Source: Candidatus Pacearchaeota archaeon CG11_big_fil_rev_8_21_14_0_20_30_13
GTDB lineage: Archaea > Nanobdellota > Nanobdellia > Pacearchaeales > GW2011-AR1
DNA length: 7,525 bases
Reading direction: 5' to 3'
Assembly: GCA_002762735.1 (NCBI GenBank)
Contig: PCVV01000002.1
Span: 1 to 7,525, forward strand
The translations under genes and the position numbers were made by a program. How positions within the stretch are numbered: the stretch's first letter is position 1; each line of letters begins with the position of its first letter. A model generated the notes under the pieces. The model was not told the origin of the DNA. It saw only the letters and a program-made list of their open reading frames with translations, and did no database searches. Of this stretch, positions 5,040-7,525 are shown in pieces.

Positions 5040-5240
5040 ATGAACAGAATAGAAAATAAAGAAAATGTAACAAATTGGTTAGTTTGGCCATTAATCTTTT
5101 TATTTATCGCGATAGTTACAGGTCTATTTGGATTTGGAATTATTTCTGGGGTTTCATTTGCAATAGCAAAATGGTTAGCAGTAATTTTCATAATCCTATT
5201 CATAATTTCGGTTATAGCTCATACAATCAAATCTGCTTAA
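5040..5240 (+). CDS. DUF1328 small membrane protein
   Basis: A 66-residue protein with two membrane helices (~15-36 and ~43-61) joined by a short Gly/Ser turn. The stretch W-P-L-I-F-L-F-I-A, then G-L-F-G-F-G-I-I-S-G, then A-I-A-K-W-L-A-V-I-F matches the DUF1328 (YtjA-like) signature, normally F-L-V-I-A-x(5)-G-F-G-G-x-A-G...A-K-x-x-F. Bacterial members are abundant stress-associated membrane peptides without a known mechanism; archaeal members are less familiar to me. The minus strand has an overlapping open frame (about 5012-5203), but only the plus reading is protein-like. The gene is divergent from the GIY-YIG gene and has its own promoter. Confidence 0.87.
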   Translation: MNRIENKENVTNWLVWPLIFLFIAIVTGLFGFGIISGVSFAIAKWLAVIFIILFIISVIAHTIKSA

Positions 5241-5242
5241 GC

Positions 5243-5263
5243 TTAAAATAAATTGATATTTAA
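5243..5263 (+). promoter_or_regulatory. Candidate promoter elements for the DUF1861 gene
   Basis: Two TATA-like boxes are present. TTAAAATA (5243-5250) would start transcription near 5272, and ATATTTAA (5256-5263) would start it near 5286, just before the ATG at 5291. The first would place an ATG at 5271 at the 5' end; that ATG opens a 7-residue ORF (MKNAELS) whose TGA overlaps the DUF1861 ATG as ATGA. Which box is used cannot be told from sequence. Confidence 0.4.
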
Positions 5264-5290
5264 TTTTAAAATGAAAAATGCTGAGCTATC

Positions 5291-6196
5291 ATGAAAAAGG
5301 TAGATAAAATTTTAGAAGAATTTTCAAATTTTGAAATAAAAGAATTAGAAAAATTAAAATTTTCTGGCCTAGGTAAAAAAGATGTTTATAACATAAGTAA
5401 AAGATTTATACTTGGTCAAAATGAATTTTTATTTGGAAGAGTTGAACCAAGAGATAATTCTGAACTTTCAAAAGTTTTTTTATTCAAAAAATTCAATGAT
5501 TCTTGGATTCCAGACGAGAAATTTATTCCTTTAGAAAATTCTGAAGACCCTTTCATATCCAAAATAGATAGTAAATTTATTTTGGGATGTGTGGAAGTTA
5601 TCAAAAATAATTATGAAAATAAATTAGATTACAGGACTATTCTTTACGAAGGAATAAATCCTTGGAATTTAAAACGTTTTTTTGAAGGCCCATGGGGAAT
5701 GAAAGATATAAGGTTTATCCAATTATTGGATAAAAGAATTCTTGTACTCTTAAGACCTCAGGGGGGAAAAGCAGGTTTAGGAAAAATTAGTTTTTTGGTA
5801 ATAAACTCCTTAAACGAATTAAATAAAAAAGAAATTTATGACGCCCCACTATTAATAAATTTCTCTAAATCAGAATGGGGAGGAACAAATGAAATTCAAT
5901 TATTGGATAATAAAAAAATTGGTGTTCTGGGACATATTGCAAAACGAGATAAAAATAATTCATTATACTATTATCCCATGGTTTTTACAATTAATCCTAA
6001 AAATATGAAACATTCTAAAATAAAAATAATTTTGAAAAGAGGGCAACTTCCGCAGGGAGAATCAAAAAATGAAAAATTAGTGAACGTCATCTTTCCTGGA
6101 GGTTCTGAAATTAATAATGATGGAACAATAAACTTATATGTTGGCGTGGGAGATGCCGAAGCCTATAAAATTAAAATAAAAAATCCTTTTTTGTAA
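5291..6196 (+). CDS. DUF1861 family protein (predicted beta-propeller)
   Basis: 301 residues, close to the length of bacterial DUF1861 proteins, and the conserved blocks occur in order. These are VEPRDNSE 51-58, EDPFISKI 85-92, GPWGMKDIR 133-141, RPQGG 155-159, EWGGTNEI 195-202, GVLGHIA 211-217, FPGG 268-271 and LYVGVGDAEA 282-291. The repeated acidic/aromatic blades resemble glycoside-active five-bladed propellers, so action on a mannoside or related sugar is plausible; that functional statement is inference. There is no signal peptide, so it is probably cytoplasmic. The first ~35 residues are Lys/Glu-rich and less typical. In a genome of this type it may have come from bacteria. It converges with a small membrane-protein gene. 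Confidence 0.85.
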   Translation: MKKVDKILEEFSNFEIKELEKLKFSGLGKKDVYNISKRFILGQNEFLFGRVEPRDNSELSKVFLFKKFNDSWIPDEKFIPLENSEDPFISKIDSKFILGCVEVIKNNYENKLDYRTILYEGINPWNLKRFFEGPWGMKDIRFIQLLDKRILVLLRPQGGKAGLGKISFLVINSLNELNKKEIYDAPLLINFSKSEWGGTNEIQLLDNKKIGVLGHIAKRDKNNSLYYYPMVFTINPKNMKHSKIKIILKRGQLPQGESKNEKLVNVIFPGGSEINNDGTINLYVGVGDAEAYKIKIKNPFL

Positions 6197-6229
6197 TATG
6201 CTTTAATCAAAAGAAAAGTTTTTCTTAAT
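6197..6229. terminator. Short convergent spacer with hairpin and T-run
   Basis: AAGAAAA (6211-6217) faces TTTTCTT (6220-6226), forming a small A/T hairpin with T-rich ends on both strands. It lies between two convergent stop codons and is a likely bidirectional terminator. Stability would be low, so the oligo-T run is the likelier signal. Confidence 0.4.
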
Positions 6230-6607
6230 TTATTTCTTGTTGTCCTTTTTCCTTAGAAAAATCTGAGCCAATAGCGCAAACACAACTCCTAATGAAGAAA
6301 ATGATAAATAGGGAGATAATGATAAATTGGGGATGGCAATTGAAACTAATAAATTAAAAACAAAACCGATTAATCCCGCACCAGAACCCAATAAAATAAG
6401 AATTCTTCCAGACAATCTCTTTTTCTTTAAAGCCAGAATACCCCCTGCAAAAACTGAAAATGCCCCCAGAGAAGCAACAATAAGTATGGGAACGAATAGA
6501 TCATCCATCCCTGGAAAATTTACATAATTCGCAACTATATTTCGAATTTTAACCCAGTTAGAGAATCCATTAGTCCCAGAAATAAATAGAAACAGTGAAG
6601 AAACCAT
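6230..6607 (-). CDS. Small integral membrane protein, start probably further upstream
   Basis: From the ATG at 6607 this encodes 125 residues with about four hydrophobic segments. These are the first 11 residues, then LFVPILIVASLGAFSVFAGGILAL, ILILLGSGAGLIGFVFNLLVSIAI and LGVVFALLAQIFL, ending in a basic RKKDNKK tail. I do not recognise the family. With the ATG start the first helix is too short to cross a membrane. The frame stays open upstream to a TAA at 6680-6682, and that extension reads ...RDGKLKRNRVAFCLA before the Met, giving a proper basic-then-hydrophobic first helix. No ATG, GTG or TTG is available there; a CTG (6653-6655) and an ATT (6656-6658) are. A minus-strand TTTAAATA box at 6677-6684 is centred 25-26 bases before that CTG. 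I list the ATG form as the minimal supported gene and think the longer form (141 aa) likelier. Confidence 0.75.
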   Translation of the reverse strand: MVSSLFLFISGTNGFSNWVKIRNIVANYVNFPGMDDLFVPILIVASLGAFSVFAGGILALKKKRLSGRILILLGSGAGLIGFVFNLLVSIAIPNLSLSPYLSFSSLGVVFALLAQIFLRKKDNKK

Positions 6608-6676
6608 TGCTAAACAAAATGCAACTCTATTTCTTTTTAGTTTTCCATCCCTCAGAATTTTATAAGGATCTGGATA

Positions 6677-6684
6677 TATTTAAA
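6677..6684 (-). promoter_or_regulatory. TATA box upstream of the membrane-protein gene
   Basis: On the minus strand this reads TTTAAATA, the same octamer used at 273 and 6869. It predicts a transcript start near 6655, inside the open frame upstream of the ATG at 6607. A second box (TTATAAAA on minus, 6658-6665) would instead start near 6636 and leave a 28-nt leader with no Shine-Dalgarno site. Confidence 0.5.
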
Positions 6685-6868
6685 CTTAAACGAAAGTAGC
6701 ACATCCATAAAAAAATCTTTTAGGTGAAACGCCCCGATCGGGTCGCCATCAGAAGCACAACATTTCCTCAATATTTTTATATTCGGAATGTTTTGTTATT
6801 ACTTAAAATACGTCGAAGTTTATATATTTTTGTGTTTTCTAAAAAGAAGTTTGGCACCCTCAGAAAGA
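6685..6868. other. Gene-free stretch with GC-rich palindromic island, candidate structured RNA
   Basis: This is the larger part of the 290 bases without a convincing gene. It holds a conspicuous GC-rich patch (6723-6747) with the perfect palindrome CCCGATCGGG (6733-6742), flanked by GGTGA (6723-6727) and TCGCC (6743-6747), which can pair on the plus strand with one G-U. A second imperfect hairpin lies at 6759-6792 (AACATT/AATGTT, CC/GG, AATAT/ATATT, loop TTTT). TATA-like boxes flank the region on both sides (6677-6684 and 6819-6827), and a T7 run on minus lies at 6709-6715. A small RNA of about 90 nt on either strand would fit. No known RNA family is recognised. Confidence 0.4.
6813..6826 (+). 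promoter_or_regulatory. Orphan strong BRE/TATA element
   Basis: TCGAAG (BRE-like, 6813-6818) plus TTTATATA (6819-6826) is the best-looking plus-strand promoter in the window. Its predicted start near 6848 is 53 bases before the regulator's ATG, so it may be a second, leadered promoter for that gene. Read on minus (ATATATAAA) it would start a transcript near 6797, running into the GC-rich island. Confidence 0.45.
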
Positions 6869-6876
6869 TTTAAATA
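6869..6876 (+). promoter_or_regulatory. TATA box for the ribbon-helix-helix gene
   Basis: TTTAAATA preceded by AGAAAG (BRE-like) is centred 28-29 bases before the ATG at 6901, so the mRNA is expected to be leaderless. Confidence 0.6.
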
Positions 6877-6894
6877 CTAATTGTTATCATTTAA

Positions 6895-6906
6895 TACCAT
6901 ATGGTA
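6895..6906. promoter_or_regulatory. Palindrome over the regulator start codon, candidate operator
   Basis: TACCATATGGTA is a perfect 12-base palindrome whose centre falls at the first base of the ATG at 6901, over the predicted transcript start. Ribbon-helix-helix proteins bind such short palindromes and commonly repress their own genes, so this is a plausible autoregulatory site. Confidence 0.4.
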
Positions 6907-7209
6907 AGGGAAGAAAAGAAAACAATTCAATTAGGTTTGAGAATAGATTCTGATTTATTAAAAGATATCGAATATCTTTCAAAGAGCGAAGGCGTTGATA
7001 AAATGTCTTGGATAAAAAGAGCACTTGCAGATTTCGTTAATGAAGAAAAAGATGCAATGTCAAAAGAAGCTGTTAAAGATTATATTGGGCTTGTAATAGA
7101 TGAAAGAGATTTCAGAGAATTTACGGGGTTTTCAAAAATTCCAAAGGATATTGAAGAAGCAAGAAAAGAAGTTCTAAATAAAATAAAAGATGAGGCTATT
7201 GAAAAATGA
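6901..7209 (+). CDS. Ribbon-helix-helix DNA-binding regulator, possible antitoxin-like
   Basis: 102 residues. Residues 8-47 form a ribbon-helix-helix domain: strand TIQLGLRI (8-15), helix DLLKDIEYLSKSEG, then MSWIKRALADFVNEE with the Ser36 N-cap and Trp-Ile-Lys-Arg pattern usual for the second helix. Residues ~50-102 are a charged helical extension (DYIGLVIDERDFREF, then IPKDIEEARKEVLNKIKDEAIEK) that could bind a partner or ligand. The fold acts as a dimer on short palindromic DNA; a matching palindrome covers its own start codon. The last bases overlap the next gene as ATGA, so the two are co-transcribed and probably translationally coupled. The downstream partner looks secreted rather than a toxin, so a classic toxin-antitoxin pair is not supported. 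Confidence 0.88.
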   Translation: MVREEKKTIQLGLRIDSDLLKDIEYLSKSEGVDKMSWIKRALADFVNEEKDAMSKEAVKDYIGLVIDERDFREFTGFSKIPKDIEEARKEVLNKIKDEAIEK

Positions 7210-7525
7210 AAAAACAATTATTATTTTTCTTTGTAGGTTTATTTCTTATAAATTCGGTTTTGGCTTTAAATTGTCAGTATACTGAAACAGAGAAATATAC
7301 AGAATTTGGAACTTGGATATATAATTCTGACGGAGATTATTTTGGTGAACCTTTAGAATTAAAAGATTTTGTTAGTGAATATATGAATATTGAAGGATGT
7401 AATCCCCGACCTTCATTTAAAATCTACAATCCTTATGATTTTGAGATTGAAATGAATATATTTTATACTTCTCTTCATCCAAATATAAATTGGGCATATC
7501 CAGAAAGTGAACAAAAACATATAAC
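7206..7525 (+). CDS. Secreted or membrane-anchored protein, N-terminal part (cut by window end)
   Basis: The open frame runs from ATG 7206 to the window edge, 106 residues visible. It begins MKKQLLFFFVGLFLINSVLA, a signal peptide with likely cleavage after Ala20, followed by LNCQYTETEKYTEFGTW. The mature part is rich in Tyr, Glu, Asn and Phe and looks like a beta-sandwich (FKIYNPYDFEIEMNIFY). It has Cys at residue 23 and another in NIEGCNPRP that could form a disulfide. There is no lipobox before the first Cys. The opening LNCQYTE after the signal peptide resembles secreted proteins I associate with Woesearchaeota-type archaea, often C-terminally anchored; the end is not visible here. It overlaps the regulator gene by four bases. 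Confidence 0.8.
   Translation, partial: MKKQLLFFFVGLFLINSVLALNCQYTETEKYTEFGTWIYNSDGDYFGEPLELKDFVSEYMNIEGCNPRPSFKIYNPYDFEIEMNIFYTSLHPNINWAYPESEQKHI

Noticed and set aside
5012..5203. Minus-strand frame of 63 codons opposite the DUF1328 gene
   Set aside because: The plus frame matches DUF1328 and has its own TATA box; the minus frame has no recognisable feature.
6327..6527. Plus-strand frame of 66 codons inside the membrane gene
   Set aside because: It is Pro/Lys/Asn-rich, antisense to hydrophobic codons, and has no promoter or domain.
6723..6747. tRNA, C/D-box guide RNA or fluoride riboswitch at the GC-rich island
   Set aside because: There is no cloverleaf or T-loop consensus, no full RTGATGA/CTGA box pair, and the conserved fluoride riboswitch bases are not in order.
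6788..6880. 30-codon plus ORF (starts MFCYYLKYVEV)
   Set aside because: It reads straight through both TATA boxes of the regulator and has no Shine-Dalgarno site or promoter of its own.
6901..7525. Classical toxin-antitoxin pair
   Set aside because: The regulator is antitoxin-like, but its coupled partner has a signal peptide and no toxin motif in the visible 106 residues.
1..7525. CRISPR array, insertion sequence or integrase attachment site
   Set aside because: No regularly spaced repeats, transposase, terminal inverted repeats or tRNA fragment were seen on reading either strand.

Overview
The window is strongly AT-rich and reads as archaeal DNA. Most genes have a TATA-like box centred 24 to 29 bases before the start codon, which implies leaderless mRNAs. 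Shine-Dalgarno sites are almost absent and oligo-T runs sit behind genes. Together with the gene content (a small secreted protein with an archaeal C-terminal domain, an RRM protein, a divergent DedA protein, many short orphan genes), this suggests a DPANN-type archaeon of the Woesearchaeota/Pacearchaeota kind. That placement is inference; there is no rRNA or marker gene here to prove it.

Layout. Positions 2-277 hold the C-terminal end of a membrane protein (DUF2238/YjdF-like). It is followed on + by an unrecognised soluble protein (302-931) and a divergent DedA-family membrane protein (974-1570). Two minus genes face them: a small orphan (1572-1823) and a secreted protein with an acidic N-terminal half (1901-2620). 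An RRM RNA-binding protein (2785-3090, +) then runs tail to tail with a DEAD-box RNA helicase (3178-4485, -) that carries a Ser/Arg-rich tail. Upstream of the helicase are a GIY-YIG protein (4652-4897, -), a DUF1328 two-helix membrane peptide (5040-5240, +), a DUF1861 protein (5291-6196, +) and a small membrane protein (6230-6607, -) whose reading frame probably starts further upstream at a non-ATG codon. A 290-base gene-free stretch (6608-6900) contains a GC-rich palindromic island and an orphan promoter. A ribbon-helix-helix regulator (6901-7209) then overlaps the start of a secreted protein cut by the window end (7206-7525).

The most interesting part is the RRM/helicase pair. These are the two genes here that clearly depart from the leaderless pattern. 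The RRM gene has a leader with a real Shine-Dalgarno site embedded in a direct repeat. The helicase appears to have a leader of about 115 nt in which mutually exclusive stems can form and two short ORFs tile almost end to end up to the helicase ATG. This looks like a post-transcriptionally controlled RNA-remodelling module, possibly a temperature- or autoregulated one. That reading is inferred from sequence only.
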